From Siphonodentalium dalli (taxonomy: Eukaryota > Mollusca > Scaphopoda > Gadilida > Siphonodentaliidae), in assembly GCA_032622095.1 (NCBI GenBank), contig CP136061.1, forward strand, positions 248,819,582 to 248,883,581: a DNA stretch of 64,000 nt, given 5' to 3'. The notes under the pieces are model-generated. The model saw only the letters and a program-made list of their open reading frames with translations, was not told where the DNA came from and ran no database searches. Of the stretch, positions 23,291 to 34,477 are shown one piece after another; position 1 is the first letter of the stretch; every line of letters begins with the position of its first letter. A program made the position numbers and the translations under genes.

Positions 23291-23544
23291 GGGGGGCACA
23301 GTGACTCAATCGGTTAGGGGTACAACTCCATGCCGTTTCGCCACCCAGCGGTGGAGATGAGGATTCAAATCCACATGTCTCCATGTAACTCGAAATCGTT
23401 ATCTGGTGGCCAGTAGTTTGCCTCACATGGTCGACGAGATTACAAGCCATTGAAATCACTGTTAGATTAGTCGTAAGTGTGCGGATTTCCCCAATCACTA
23501 AAACTGGTAATGTCGTGATATAGTCTTAGTTGCTGAGAGCGACA
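23291..23544 (+). mobile_element. tRNA-derived SINE
   Basis: The head has tRNA-like promoter boxes: an A-box-like TGACTCAATCGGTTAGGGG near 23302 and a B-box-like GGATTCAAATCC near 23361, spaced as in tRNA genes. Next comes a tRNA-unrelated body and a tail containing GTCGTGATATAGTCTTAGTTGCTGAGAGCGACATTAA. This layout (pol III boxes, body, conserved tail) is that of a SINE. A TTAA MITE begins in its tail at 23545. No coding potential; the - strand frame at 23208-23498 is incidental. Confidence 0.75.
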
Positions 23545-24048
23545 TTAAAGGCACGCGAGGCCTTAGTTGTCGAAAATATTCATATTTGTTCCAATCACCG
23601 TAAACAGAAAAAAACAGTAAAACGCATACAGTTTCGTTCATATATACCATGACCATCGCGTAAACAGCATGTTATCATAAAGACCTACTATATTTTACCT
23701 AAGCAAGAGCCTGATTGTGTTACAGAAGACAGCACAATGCTACTGGCTAATCACACACAAATGGCATAAACGCTCTTTATTAGTTCCATATCAGGAATTC
23801 AACAACAAAGAACGCTCTTTATGTTTACCATCATAATATAAACAAACACCAGAAAAGTAACTTTTTATACTTTTGTTTACATAACAATGGTCAACCATAT
23901 GACAATAACACACTGTTTGTGCGATATTTCTTATTTGTATACGGACAAAGTCTGTCTACATTTTGATGTTCTTTCTGTTTGTGGCGGTTTTTCACGGTTG
24001 GAAATATTTTCACAGGATACCCACCGCCAAGGCCAACCGTACCTTTAA
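23545..24048 (-). mobile_element. TTAA-flanked MITE, family A copy 2 (inverted)
   Basis: Reverse complement of the 13130-13631 element, bounded by TTAA at 23545-23548 and 24045-24048, 504 bp long. The right end has GGCCAACCGTACCT; the left terminus is more diverged (AGGCACGCGAGGCCTT). It carries the same two AATAAAGAGCGTT-like motifs in complement. It sits in the tail of the SINE at 23291. Confidence 0.85.
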
Positions 24049-24217
24049 ACCACAATCAATCAATTAATCAATCTATTTTACGCCAGTGTAATATTTATTC
24101 CCACAAACATTTATTTACTTAGTAATCTTTTTTAAACAGTTAACTATATGTTGAGAACAGTTAACTATATATCTGTTTAAACAAACAGCTGGTAGTTTAA
24201 AACAAACAGCTATCTGC

Positions 24218-24618
24218 TTAACCCTTTACCCAACAAACTGGCCAAAACCGGCCAAATAAAGCTTCAACAGCCTAAAATATCTTCGGTCTGTCTCAATAGA
24301 ACCATACACATATGGATATCATTGGAACCGGCTCCTTGACCACATTGTGATAGTTACAGTTATGCCCTGTGCCAATGCATTCTCTTATATATGCGAGTCG
24401 ACCATAGGTCGCCTCGCATATATAAGAGAATGCATTGGCCTAAAAAAAATCTTTTTTTTAACACTTTTTACCATTTTTTCTTACATTCTTTAACAATTTT
24501 ATAATTTTTAATGTGTTAAGCCAATGCATTCTCTTATATATGCGAGGCGACCTATGGTCGACTCGCATATATAAGAGAATGCATTGGCACAGGGCCCTTC
24601 TGTTGGGTAAAGGGTTAA
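24218..24618 (+). mobile_element. Double-hairpin MITE, copy 1 (piggyBac-like ends)
   Basis: Bounded by TTAA at both ends with inverted termini CCCTTTACCCAACA / TGTTGGGTAAAGGG, 401 bp. CCC-type termini and TTAA duplication fit the piggyBac superfamily. Inside are two 69-nt hairpins (24371-24439 and 24520-24588). Each has a 27-bp stem, one mismatch, a further 5-bp stem and a 3-nt loop. The second hairpin is the inverse of the first. Further copies lie at 35931-36311 and 37979-38345. No coding; nearby short frames are hairpin translations. Confidence 0.92.
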
Positions 24619-25068
24619 AACAGACAACAGTCTACAGTCGAAGTTGATGTGATTTTTTGGATTTCTTGGTGTGGGAACAGAGAAATGGGGGTTTCGAATG
24701 CGAACAACATAAACACTACGTCTATGTGTGCAGATAAATCTTACCAGTTGAAACCTGTTTCGACTCAGCATCCAACCTTCATCGTCTATCAAGAGAACCA
24801 ACTATAAAACTCACGTCGTGTTTGGAATGAGCTTATATCAATTGGTATATATGCACAGACAGACAAGAGGGAAAGGGGGCGGCTCCCGATGGAAAATAAA
24901 GCTCTATCCAGTAATAGAGAAGACGTAAATGGGGATACATTCAGGAAAACTGATCAAAATTGTTGCTTATTACCACATCGGGAAGGGCAAATTGATAGCT
25001 TTGAACACCAGATAAATTGTGAACAAGGTGTTGGACATTTGTGAACTCATTACGACGAGTGCATTCAC
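24619..25068. other. Unassigned intronic sequence
   Basis: No repeat structure or gene recognised. The - strand frame at 24941-25153 has no signature and overlaps the LINE remnant that follows. Confidence 0.35.
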
Positions 25069-25830
25069 GTGCTAACTGTTTGCGAAAGGTGGATTCTTGA
25101 GGGAGTAGAAGGACCAATTTCAAGGCCATATTTAATTCCCGCAAATGTTCCACACGTGGAGGGGTGTTGCAAGTGTTATTCTATTCCACCCGTAATCAGA
25201 CTCGATGTGGGAAGCACTGATACATACGATACTTCTGAGTGCAGTGAAACGGGCACAGGATATACTCATTATTATATGGACCTCCCAATAAACTTTTGGT
25301 TGCAAATTTCTAAATTCGCTCCATATGGAGCAACCTTGCTAAATCACATAAATGTTTCGGGTGATATCGGGAGGAGAGCTAGGTCGAACACCAACGGATT
25401 CTATCTGATTACCATCGGCGGCAAACCAAATACTAATCACAGAAAGTCGTGTTTACATGAAGTGCGAATCGCGTTTTGAGATAAACTGCCAAGCAGCATC
25501 AGGCGATATCACTCTGTTAAACAGTTCAAAAAGTCGTTGCAATCATCTGTTTCGTCAGTGTTGAGGTTTATTAGTTGGCATTATTCGCATTTATTATCCA
25601 TTCACTAATTTCTTTAGATTTTAGATTCAACATTGGTTATATTTTAATTGTGTTAGAAATTTGTTTTAGAAAGTATTTTAATTTTCCTTGGTCTTTTGTA
25701 AACTCAAATTACTATTTTACCCCCCCCCCCCCCATCTGTTATTACTTATTTATTTTAAACATGTATTGCTATTATAAAGACCACTGGTATAATTTACAGT
25801 CTTAATGCGCTTTTAAATTCAAATATAATA
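25069..25830 (+). pseudogene. Decayed LINE ORF2 C-terminus and 3' UTR
   Basis: The end of a + strand frame (RSNTNGFYLITIGGKPNTNH...), then after a stop the phrase DKLPSSIRRYHSVKQFKKSL. The latter is the usual end of non-LTR retrotransposon ORF2 proteins (W-N-x-LP-x2-I...S-V-x2-FK-x2-L). Upstream coding from 25069 is less certain. A T-rich 3' part follows to about 25830. This is a 5'-truncated, inactive copy. Confidence 0.55.
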
Positions 25831-25859
25831 CTAACCCCGCTAAAGAATTCCTTAATCCA

Positions 25860-26475
25860 GTTCAACACATGTTATGCGATCACACGTAGTCTTTCATGTG
25901 GAAGACTGTCAAGTGCCTTTTGAAAATCCTAGTAGATGGAATGTGCAGGCCCAGCCTTATCCATCCCGGTGGTGGCTTGAGACAGGCATGCTAGAGTGTT
26001 TACATACCATCGTATTTCTGATTCCACGTTGAACAAGGAATACTGCTCTACATATGAACTATGAATTCGTTGATAAAAGATTATAATTCTTAGCATATGA
26101 TACATGTCAAACTCACGAGCCGGTAGTTTCCATGATATGATTTTGGGCCTTTGGAAATATACAAGTTACTGTCGCTTCATTCCATGTTTCTGATGTGAAT
26201 ATTTCAATCGAACGACTAAACAAACCACACAGAGGAACGGAGCGTTCGGAGGTTGACTCTTCAAACAATCTGGGCGATATGCCGTCCGGACCGAAGCGCA
26301 GTTTCCTTTCAACAGCGTCAGGTGTAATATGTAGATCTTCCAAATTTCTCCCGCTGGGTCTGTCTTTTATATTTGGGATTTCATTGAAGACAACTAGTAT
26401 GCCGGCATTGCCCTTGTCATCAGATATTAATGAATCAGAGTCCGATTTCTGTAGATTTGCCATGCTATGCTGCAA
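25860..26475 (-). pseudogene. Decayed LINE reverse transcriptase fragment
   Basis: On the - strand a 120-codon frame (26113-26475) holds the N-terminal RT region of a CR1/Jockey-like LINE: ITPDAVERKLRFGPDGISP, then LFEES, a linker and ETWNEATVTCIFPK. In shifted frames the expected continuation follows: GNYRLVSLTC near 26120 and DFQKALDSLPHERL near 25900. The order matches RT domains 0-3. Frameshifts and stops show that it is dead, and it is truncated before the catalytic Asp pair. Confidence 0.75.
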
Positions 26476-26524
26476 ACTTGTTTTACTTGGAACATGATTC
26501 CAGAAAGGCCGATGGATTCAAAAT

Positions 26525-26737
26525 TTAAATCCAAGATGGCTGCTGGCGGCCATGTTTTTCATCGAAATTTGGAGAACAAAATCTTATCAATAGCTCCCAT
26601 CTACAGGTCACCCTGAAGCTAGATATGAAGTTCGGTAAAGATCGGATGGGGGATGCGGCCTGTAGGGCGTACCAAATGAAATTGTTGACGTACGCACGGA
26701 CGCACGACCACGCCCACGGATGACGGACGCCAACCAT
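26525..26737 (-). repeat. Dispersed repeat, inverse copy of the 20.8-22.1 kb family
   Basis: Contains CAAGATGGCTGCTGGCGGCCAT, AATAGCTCCCATCTA and AAAGATCGGATGGG, the complement of the ordered motifs in the 20760-22100 cluster. A short open frame here is only a translation of the repeat. Confidence 0.5.
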
Positions 26738-27091
26738 GGCAATAGGTCAAAATTTACTTTGTAAAGTTGAGCTAATAAAAATGGTCGTCGTTGACCCGTC
26801 TTCTCGTGCTTGAATACATATGTATACTACGTTCTATTCCAATTTTTAAAATTTCGTGATCACTACTTCCAAAAGGTTGTTCATGTTCCACTTCTGATAT
26901 TGTCCGCATTGTTGGGTAATACTAGTTCTAAAGCGTTTTACTTTTGACCTGATCTATGTCTTGTTGGTTCCGTGATTGTTGCAGTGTCGATTGGCACATT
27001 CGTAGAATAATCACCCACTTTCACCCGAGGAGTGTCCGATGTTGGGATAGATGAAATCTCCGTTATGGCTTTATTCTCTGAATACCGTCTA

Positions 27092-27571
27092 TTAAAGATA
27101 CGGGCGGCGTTGGTGGTGGGTATGCTGTTAAAATATTCACCTCCGTCAAAAAACCGCCATGAACAGAAAAAAAGTATAGACATACTTTGTTCTTATACCA
27201 ATCAGAAATATGGAATAAACATTATGTTATTGTCAAATGTTTTTCCGTTGTTATGTAAACAAAAGCAAAAAACGTTACAAAACCTGGCTTTTGTTTAGAT
27301 CCGGATATGGAAATAATAAAGAGCGTTTATATCATGTGTGTGTGATTAACCAATAGAGTAGCGTGGTGTTTTGTAAACAGAAGCATAACTTCTGTAACAC
27401 GAGCAGGCGCTTGTTTACGAACATCACCGTACGTCTTGGCGATAATATACTATTTACGCGCTGGTTATGTTTGGCATATGAACAAAACTATATATATTTT
27501 AATATTCCATCTGTTGATGACGATTTGAACAGATATGAATATTTCTGCAACAAACGCCGCCCTGCCTTTAA
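27092..27571 (+). mobile_element. TTAA-flanked MITE, family A copy 3 (diverged)
   Basis: Bounded by TTAA at 27092-27095 and 27568-27571, 480 bp. Same internal order as the 13130 copy (GTGGGTATGCTGTTAAAATATT, AACCGCCATGAACAGAAA, AATAAAGAGCGTTTATA, GTGTGTGATTAACCA), but with more changes and termini AGATACGGGCGGCGTT / AACGCCGCCCTGCCT. It is a different subfamily from copies 1 and 2. Confidence 0.8.
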
Positions 27572-27599
27572 TATGCGAAGTTCCTTGTAATTCTCTTCT

Positions 27600-28920
27600 G
27601 ATGAATTTGGACTGCGGTACATGCACTCACTGAGTGTTGTATCCTGCTGGTTTCTGAATGTACATCACACAGATTCAGCAAAACAACAGCTATTAATTAC
27701 ATTGCATGGTAACACCCCGCTTGGAGTTTGCTCCCAGAAACATGTATTATGTTGACTGCAACTCACTTTCTCGAATATCAGTTGTGTATTTCTGGAAAAT
27801 TTCATTTACACATATAGTAGCCGGATGCAGTATATTTATTAAACTATCCAGTTCAACTCTTCTGTTGATTAAATTATCAACATTTATGTAGAAACATATA
27901 GTTCAAAAACGTTGTCTCTATCACTGCAGAGGCCCTTTCCGGATTCCTATCATTTTGTGCTGTCAATTGTTCATTGGCCGTTTTTAATTTCAACTACTTT
28001 ATCCTGTTTAATTTCATAACTTTGTCCACTAATTTTCTTTTCTGACTCGCTTTAGTTCATCTCCGTGAGGTTTCTGTTTCTCGCTCTCAGCTCGTGACAG
28101 ATCTCGATTAAATTCTCGATTATTTCAGTGTATTCGCACTAGCTTTGCTTGTTATATTCGACAGCGTTTCTATTTTGTCAAAATTTTCGCTTCTTCTTCT
28201 GAAACGGTGATCTTGCTAGGCATACTTTTATTGTGCTGTGGTTTTTCTAGACGAACGAAGTCCTGAAATATATGTTGAGTTCCTTTGCCGAACTATTTCC
28301 GTCAATCTTCTCGTGTTTGTCCTGCTAACTTTTTGGCACATTTGTGGTTATGACATGATTACTCTTTCCGGTTGTTTCTTTTATGTTGCTGTTCATTTTC
28401 TTTTCTGGAACTTTAATGGTTTCATAAGTACTTTAACACAGATTCTGCGTTATCTTTGCTGCTGTTACTAATCTGATATGTTATCACATTCTTGATTTGA
28501 ACCCATTCGTTTATCTTATCGTCAATAACCGTTTTTGATTTCCTCTGCATGGCTCGTCATTTAATCTTCGATTTCTCCGTCCATGTTTAATGTTAACGCT
28601 TTTAGGTATGCATTTTGCTTTTTGATTAGTAAGATTAATCGATGTAGTTTGCTTTAAACAACATATCGTTTTGTTGGTAACTGTCATCGTCTCTACATAC
28701 ATAACTATCCCATTTGATGGCTGAATTCTTTTCTTGCATGACTTTATATTTTGCAGCACTCATATCTGCTGCTGTTTGGCAGCTCACTTTAAATCTAACT
28801 GTCAATAATCCACTTCCGGTAAATGGGTGGAAGCTAGTTATTTTAGTCGCGGTGTTTAACTGTTTTAATTTATACTTCTGATACACAGTGATGTGATTCC
28901 TCGGACACGATAGGAACATG
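27600..28920 (-). pseudogene. Decayed coding-like region, coiled-coil-like on the - strand
   Basis: On the - strand several broken frames are rich in Glu, Lys, Asn and Arg in a heptad-like pattern (for example EYTEIIENLIEICHELRARN near 28110-28170). Before them comes a frame at 28635-28919 with KITSFHPFTGSGLLTVRF. Many stops interrupt the reading. It could be a dead mobile-element or host-derived gene; the family is not recognised. The + strand frames here are T-rich shadows. Confidence 0.25.
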
Positions 28921-29989
28921 TTTCAAGGTTTACACATATGATTGGCAAGTGTTTGTTGACGTTTATATTGCAGTATATCGAGTTACGTAATAAAGAACCC
29001 CTGACATGTTGCACGATCACGTACATGTACATGGCACATATCTGATTCCACGAATGCAATCATAGCAAAGACTCCATAATCTGCGCAAGCGTCACCCAAC
29101 ACTGACATATTTCCAAGATCCAGCCAATTGTCAATATGTAAATTAACTGACAATTTAACCATAAATTTCTTGTAAGATTCAAATCAAATATCTGACCTTT
29201 GACCGTTCTTGTCGACAGAGAGGCACGCATCAACTGACATACTTGGCGACTGACTGGTGCAAAAATTAAATAAATGAATACAACATTCGGAAGCAGTTTC
29301 TTTAAGGACCCACCCCGTGGGGAATGTGCACATGATATCTTTATATGAGTTGCCACCCTCCTTGGTTGCAGCAGATTATTGTATATTGGCTGATATCCTT
29401 TGCACGGTTCCAATGAGGTGATTTGTCAACATAAATTCGTTCCCAGTACACGTGGATGGATATTTCAGCACTGGCTCATATCAATGTTATTGTGTACACT
29501 GTTAGAAAAATGCCCATCGTTTTAACGGTGTCATACCGCGCCACATCGCTGCCAACTTTGGACTGTTAAACATGCAGTCAGGCTCGAGCATGTTCCAAGG
29601 TACAAAACCATTTAAGTAACTGGCAGACTGTAACCGTTGTATTTTTTGTACGGTTCAGCACCGTATAATTGCCCCGTTTGTGCCCGGGTAGAATATGCCT
29701 ACCGCCCCACTGCGACGGGTAAAAATCCCATAATGTGGCACCCTGTTTGCCGTGGGGTGCATCATGCATCTTTGGTCCTACATCTCTTCAAGACGGGTGG
29801 ATGAGTTGACCCGGCTCAATAAATCGGCTAGTCACGCCTCTCCAGTGTTTCAGAATCAATTTTTGTTATATGTTGTATTGCTCGTCTGAAGTTTGAAGTG
29901 TTGGCTTCTGGTTTTCACTTGTGATGTTTCTGTTCTCTCTTGACTCTTTTGTGTTCCTCCTGATGATTGTTGAGTATTGAATCCTGTAT
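28921..29989. other. Unassigned intronic sequence
   Basis: Short - strand frames (29060-29413, 29578-29769) show no motif. Nothing supported. Confidence 0.35.
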
Positions 29990-31450
29990 TGTCCACGCCT
30001 GTCTCACCGTGGGGATGTATCGGGAGGCTGCTCTATGTAGTGGCTAAACCGGGAACCGCTTCAACTATGTACCAGTCTATGGCCCGACCAGAATTTGAAG
30101 GGTAGTCCACGGCGACTGCTGGGCTAGTTGTCGATTTTTTGCTTTTCGTATGACAACTCAAAACAAAAAACAACGTATCGCTCACAGGAATGATGACTCA
30201 CCAAGTTCCGATGATGCTGTGGTATTCCCTCAGACTTGGTCCTTGGCTTTGACCCACATGTGAAAAGACCTTCTATCTTTGTCATTGATAACACGCTACT
30301 GAGCATTGCTGGACAATTGAAATTTGTTAAACCAATCATGATTGGGCCAGTAAGTAGCTCTCTCTTGATTGAATGTTCAAGGAAAGTTCAATCTGATGCT
30401 CTGCTGCAATTAACAACTATTGCACAAACACCAGTGTTGTTTACTGCTCACACGACATTAAATAGTAGCAGAGCTATGTTACGATATAGCTGTCTCTTCG
30501 GAATCAGAGATATTGGTGGAGTTAGCACCACATGGAGTTACAAAAGTCCGTCGATTTACAAAACAATTTTGATGGTATACGAGTTCCTCTGAATAGTTAT
30601 CTTCTGACCGTCAATCGGTGTGAACATCCACCGACATTGAAGGTTGGGTACATGAAGGTAGTTACAAGTACCTATGTTCCAAATCCATTACGATGTTTTA
30701 AATGTCAGGGCTATGGCCATGACCAGGAACATTGTAAAAGTAAAGGAACCATTTGTGCACGCTGTTCTGTTTCTGGTCATGATCATAAGGATTGTACAAA
30801 TTTGAACAAATATTCGAACTGTCAAGGTTCACATGCTGCAATGGATCGTTCATGTCCCATATGCGACTATGAATTCAAGATACAAAGATGTAAGGCTGAG
30901 AAAGATTTATCGTACATGGATGCTAAGAAATTAGTTGGTGTCAGACCATCAATTTCGAAAGTCACATGCTCTACTGCCGTGTCTATGTGTATGCTGATAC
31001 CAGCACTCAGACAGAGAGTCAAACAATACTCGTCAATATATCAATAGCAACACAAGTTCAAGAGAATACTATTACTCCTGTTCCGAACCTGTCGCACATG
31101 CAATGGATAGAGCTACTACAGTTTTTTACGTTTGTTCCGAAAACAACTAAGGAAATTGATCCCATTGTTCCAAAACAGAAATTCCCAAAATCTGTCAAAA
31201 GCTTCGACTCTCAGAAAATCAAGTTGATCTTGCAAAGTTTGACACGATGCTCAAAGATAAGCAGTCAACTTTGAAGGGAAAAAGTGACACCAAGTATTTC
31301 ATATGGGGCAGGCTATCAGTTTTGTGACACGTCACCAGCAGAACCTACCACCTGAACGTCAACTTGACGAATTAATTCAGGCTCACACCAGATTAATCAG
31401 ATATTATAAATATCTTATGAGTTATTCAAAAGTGGACTTGACGACTACTT
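29990..31450 (+). pseudogene. LINE ORF1 (Gag-like, CCHC zinc knuckles), frameshifted, no ORF2
   Basis: Three overlapping + strand frames make one ORF1 protein. The first (30236-30592) has the N-terminal RRM-like part, including SSSLLIECSRKVQSDALLQL and HTTLNSSRAMLR. The second (30532-31047) has the zinc knuckles CFKCQGYGHDQEHC and CARCSVSGHDHKDC, both C-x2-C-x4-H-x4-C, and a third (NCQGSHAAMDRSC) that has lost its first Cys. The third (30966-31274) has the DTSTQTESQT tail. This is the ORF1 type of Jockey/I-group non-LTR elements, an RNA-binding nucleocapsid-like protein. Frameshifts kill it, and no endonuclease or RT follows before 31500, so the copy is internally deleted or ORF1-only. Confidence 0.85.
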
Positions 31451-31837
31451 CACATATTTAAGTGTGGACCGGCCTTAATTACATTAAATTAATTATATTC
31501 GTTGATTACATTTAAAACAGGTTTTATATCTTGGCTGTTCTCAAATCAGTATTGATGTCCGTTTTTGTTATTCTGTTTTATGTGTTTGCACAATGGTCAG
31601 TTTCTTAATGGTTTGACCCCAATCGAGTAATAATAATTCGACCATTCTAAAACATATGAATCGGGCATGCCTCTGTAAGACATAAAGGAATAACGCTACA
31701 TATTTCACAGTTAAAACTCAGATGTATGTACACGTAAAGTAAACATCTTAATGACATACTTGATGGTAATATGAATGCGTGAAATTGTCCAGTCACTTGT
31801 AAACACACTTTTTTGTTTTAACAGGTGAATGTGTTAA
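31451..31837. other. Unassigned sequence after the LINE ORF1
   Basis: AT-rich, with no RT-like reading where ORF2 would be expected and no clear poly-A end. Confidence 0.35.
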
Positions 31838-32276
31838 TCACGACAATATATCAGCAACAGATAGTTGGGATTGAAACATTAAAGACAACATCGAAGCCCG
31901 TAATAACTGTGTACGATGACTTGGCGACAACGTTCTCCTATAGTCCCACATTTTTCGATGCAATTTGATAGCATAATGCATCAAATTGTGTATACTAGTA
32001 TCACGACACTTAGTATCCATGTCAGTGAGTGAGCCAAAGAAAGTTTGATAATAACATCCAGCCAATATCTCCCGGTCCGTAAATTGTCATTATAACTGGG
32101 CGATAACATGGCGAATGTCTCATGTCCACACGTTTCAATGAAAATTGATGAACACGGGATGAATCGGTCCGTGTTATTGTAACAGTTGTGCCCGTAAGTT
32201 GGAATTGAATAGATATGTGATCACCGTCACTGCGCGGAAGCAGTTCATTGTTTACTGTGGTTGATGTTGTTGACAT
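31838..32276 (-). pseudogene. Two overlapping - strand frames, unidentified
   Basis: Frames at 32022-32276 (starts MSTTSTTVNNELLPRSDGDH, polar with beta-strand-like content) and 31838-32065 overlap. They could be one protein broken by a single shift. No family is recognised, and no signal peptide or splice context is clear. A + strand frame at 32337-32705 next to it has one hydrophobic segment (ILIVIAATLLLLILLSLVV) that could span a membrane, and its flanks share a degenerate duplication (GTTGACATCGA...CTCTTGTGA near 32270 and 32465). These may be parts of one decayed unit. Confidence 0.2.
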
Positions 32277-32336
32277 CGAAGCTCTTGTGATTTACTGTGG
32301 TGCGTACAGTATATCCTCTCGTGTAAATTTAAATGT

Positions 32337-32705
32337 ATGCACTTTGAAACTGTCAGAACACTGTCAACTGGATTGCATGGTCAAGTTAAAAAAACTGGCA
32401 ACACTGTCAACATTCTAATAGTAATAGCTGCTACGCTGTTGTTGTTGATATTATTGTCATTAGTGGTTGACATCGACACTCTTGTGAATTGTTCTAGCGC
32501 GTGTCAGTCAATGTATCTGTGTTTTGATAGACACAGCACCGTCAATTTCAACATCAACCCTGAGACGAATGAAGTCAAGTCAGAGCCGAATACTCCGTGT
32601 CATCGGAGTGTCAGCCTCGAAGACAGCACAGTTGTCACAATTTGGTGGACAATATCAATGATTAAGCCGGTTTTCGCAGATTTAGAACTTGTCCGGTTCA
32701 CATAG
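32337..32705 (+). other. 122-codon + strand frame with one hydrophobic segment
   Basis: The frame has a 20-residue hydrophobic stretch around residues 26-47, then a Cys pair region and a polar tail. No domain is recognised. The region shares a short duplication with the sequence just upstream. Coding status is undecided. Confidence 0.15.
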
Positions 32706-33737
32706 GAACCTAAGTCAGACAGTCTTAACATTAGTCCACAACTGTAAAGGTCAAATTTTCAACAACAAAAAAAAAGCACAAAAAAAATTCGTGAGCGATA
32801 AAGATACAGGTACATGATAATAACGTAATATAATTAGGGACGCAATACAAGGCGGATCCGGAATGCATGGCACAGAATGAATATACCGGATTATTGCACT
32901 CATTGCAAACAATTAATAATACATATTACATATCAGCAGAGGCAGATTCAGTCATACTGTATGGATTCACTGCCGTATATAATTTGGTCGCCGATAAATA
33001 AACGGTTGCATTTTTGGAATCACGCACAATTTTAACTTAGACCATTTTCAGGGCGCATAAAACAACTGTGATTCACCGTACAACTGATGAAACGATATGG
33101 GACCGTCGGATTACGACGGTACGACACCGTCAAATCGACAATATTGTTTAACAGTGTGTGTATATTATTTACTTAATTGTGTTCATTTCCTGTTTCTTTG
33201 TCTCTTATTCATACACATATTCCAAGCCTGATTTGCCAAACCTGTCATGACAAATATTGAACAACATACCCACTCTTACACATCCGATGTACAAGTACAG
33301 TAGTAATATTGTATAATATTGCCACACATACTATTATGCAGTACATGCTAAATTTACCCTGCATCGCGTACGAGTGTGTATATGTACCATGCATGTGATA
33401 TAAAACCACCAAAGGCAACTTTCTTATGCAGAACTATCGTTGATGTCAGCATGTTTTCTTACAGTAATGAATCAAGGGACTATATGTGGAACTTTCTCTC
33501 CAAACAATCCTTATATATTATACGATTATCGATTTACATTTACTAACATGGAAATGCCTTAGACGATTAACCCCACTTATCGGGAATGCACGCACATAGA
33601 CTCGTTCGACAAATTGAAAACAAATTTTCCAACCTGACACCCCTAAGAGTCAAACTGTTGGCCATTTCACACCAACAATTTGACCGAAGTTAATATATAC
33701 ATATGCGGATTTTGGTCTAAAGACAACGCATTCCGCA
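32706..33737. other. Unassigned AT-rich intronic sequence
   Basis: No convincing open frame, repeat or palindrome was seen. Confidence 0.4.
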
Positions 33738-34137
33738 CTAATTACTGGCTAGGAGTGAAACAATGAGAGCATATAAACCTATATCACATGAAACCCCTAC
33801 TATATCATTTAAAAAGCCAATAAATATTTCCTTATATATCTCTCTAGTGACGAATATGCGCGTGCTTCCCGGGATAGTTGGCATCGCCCCAATGAAGTTA
33901 CCGCACGGATTAATACCATTTCGAAAAGCCGCGCCACAGACATTGCAAAACATGATTGCTTTGTCACTCAAGTTAAAATTCTTGTTCAACTTCGTTGCAC
34001 TAACGAAATTAGGCACCAAAACAAAGAGGCAAATTGCGGGACTATATTTTTCGTCACCAGCCAGAGCGCGCAATACCGCCGTATACGGTTGTGAAGCCTC
34101 TTTTTTAAAGGGACAAAGCTCTAGTTTTTTCGTGTGA
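33738..34137. other. Region open on both strands, unidentified
   Basis: A - strand frame of 111 codons (33738-34073) and a + strand frame of 124 codons (33763-34137) cover the same DNA. Base composition is less AT-rich than its surroundings. Neither translation shows a motif I can name, so the strand cannot be chosen. It may be a fragment of a mobile element next to the 34160-34277 hairpin. Confidence 0.2.
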
Positions 34138-34159
34138 TATACAAGATCTCAAACTCGTT

Positions 34160-34277
34160 ATTATGGGATATAAGATTTTATGAAACTCGTTTGATAAATT
34201 TGTTTCACAACTCGTCTACGACTCGCTGTGAATCAAATTTATCAAACTCGTTTCATAAAATCTTATATCCCAACATA
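34160..34277. repeat. Imperfect hairpin with repeated ACTCGT
   Basis: TGGGATATAAGATTTTATGA near 34165 is answered by TCATAAAATCTTATATCCCA near 34254, with a further GATAAATTT / AAATTTATC pairing inside. The heptamer AACTCGT breaks the pairing: it occurs in the same orientation in both arms, just outside both ends (TCAAACTCGTTA near 34149, CATAACTCGTTGG near 34275) and in the loop (CACAACTCGTC). Confidence 0.75.
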
Positions 34278-34477
34278 ACTCGTTGGAGATCCTCTATGTA
34301 TGGTGTAACATTTCTAAGAAATGTGTCAGACACCCCACCCCACTTCCAGACGCTGCTATTCAACTTAAACGTTTGCGCAGATATCCGAATCTGGTTACCT
34401 ATCTCCGTTTAAGCCGACAGCAAATCAACGCGTATCGACCGTGGTGCTTTTGTAATTTATATAGCTATATTTTGTAG

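Noticed and set aside
23302-23372. A functional tRNA gene
   Set aside because: A- and B-box-like words are present but the cloverleaf does not close and a long unrelated body with a SINE-type tail follows.
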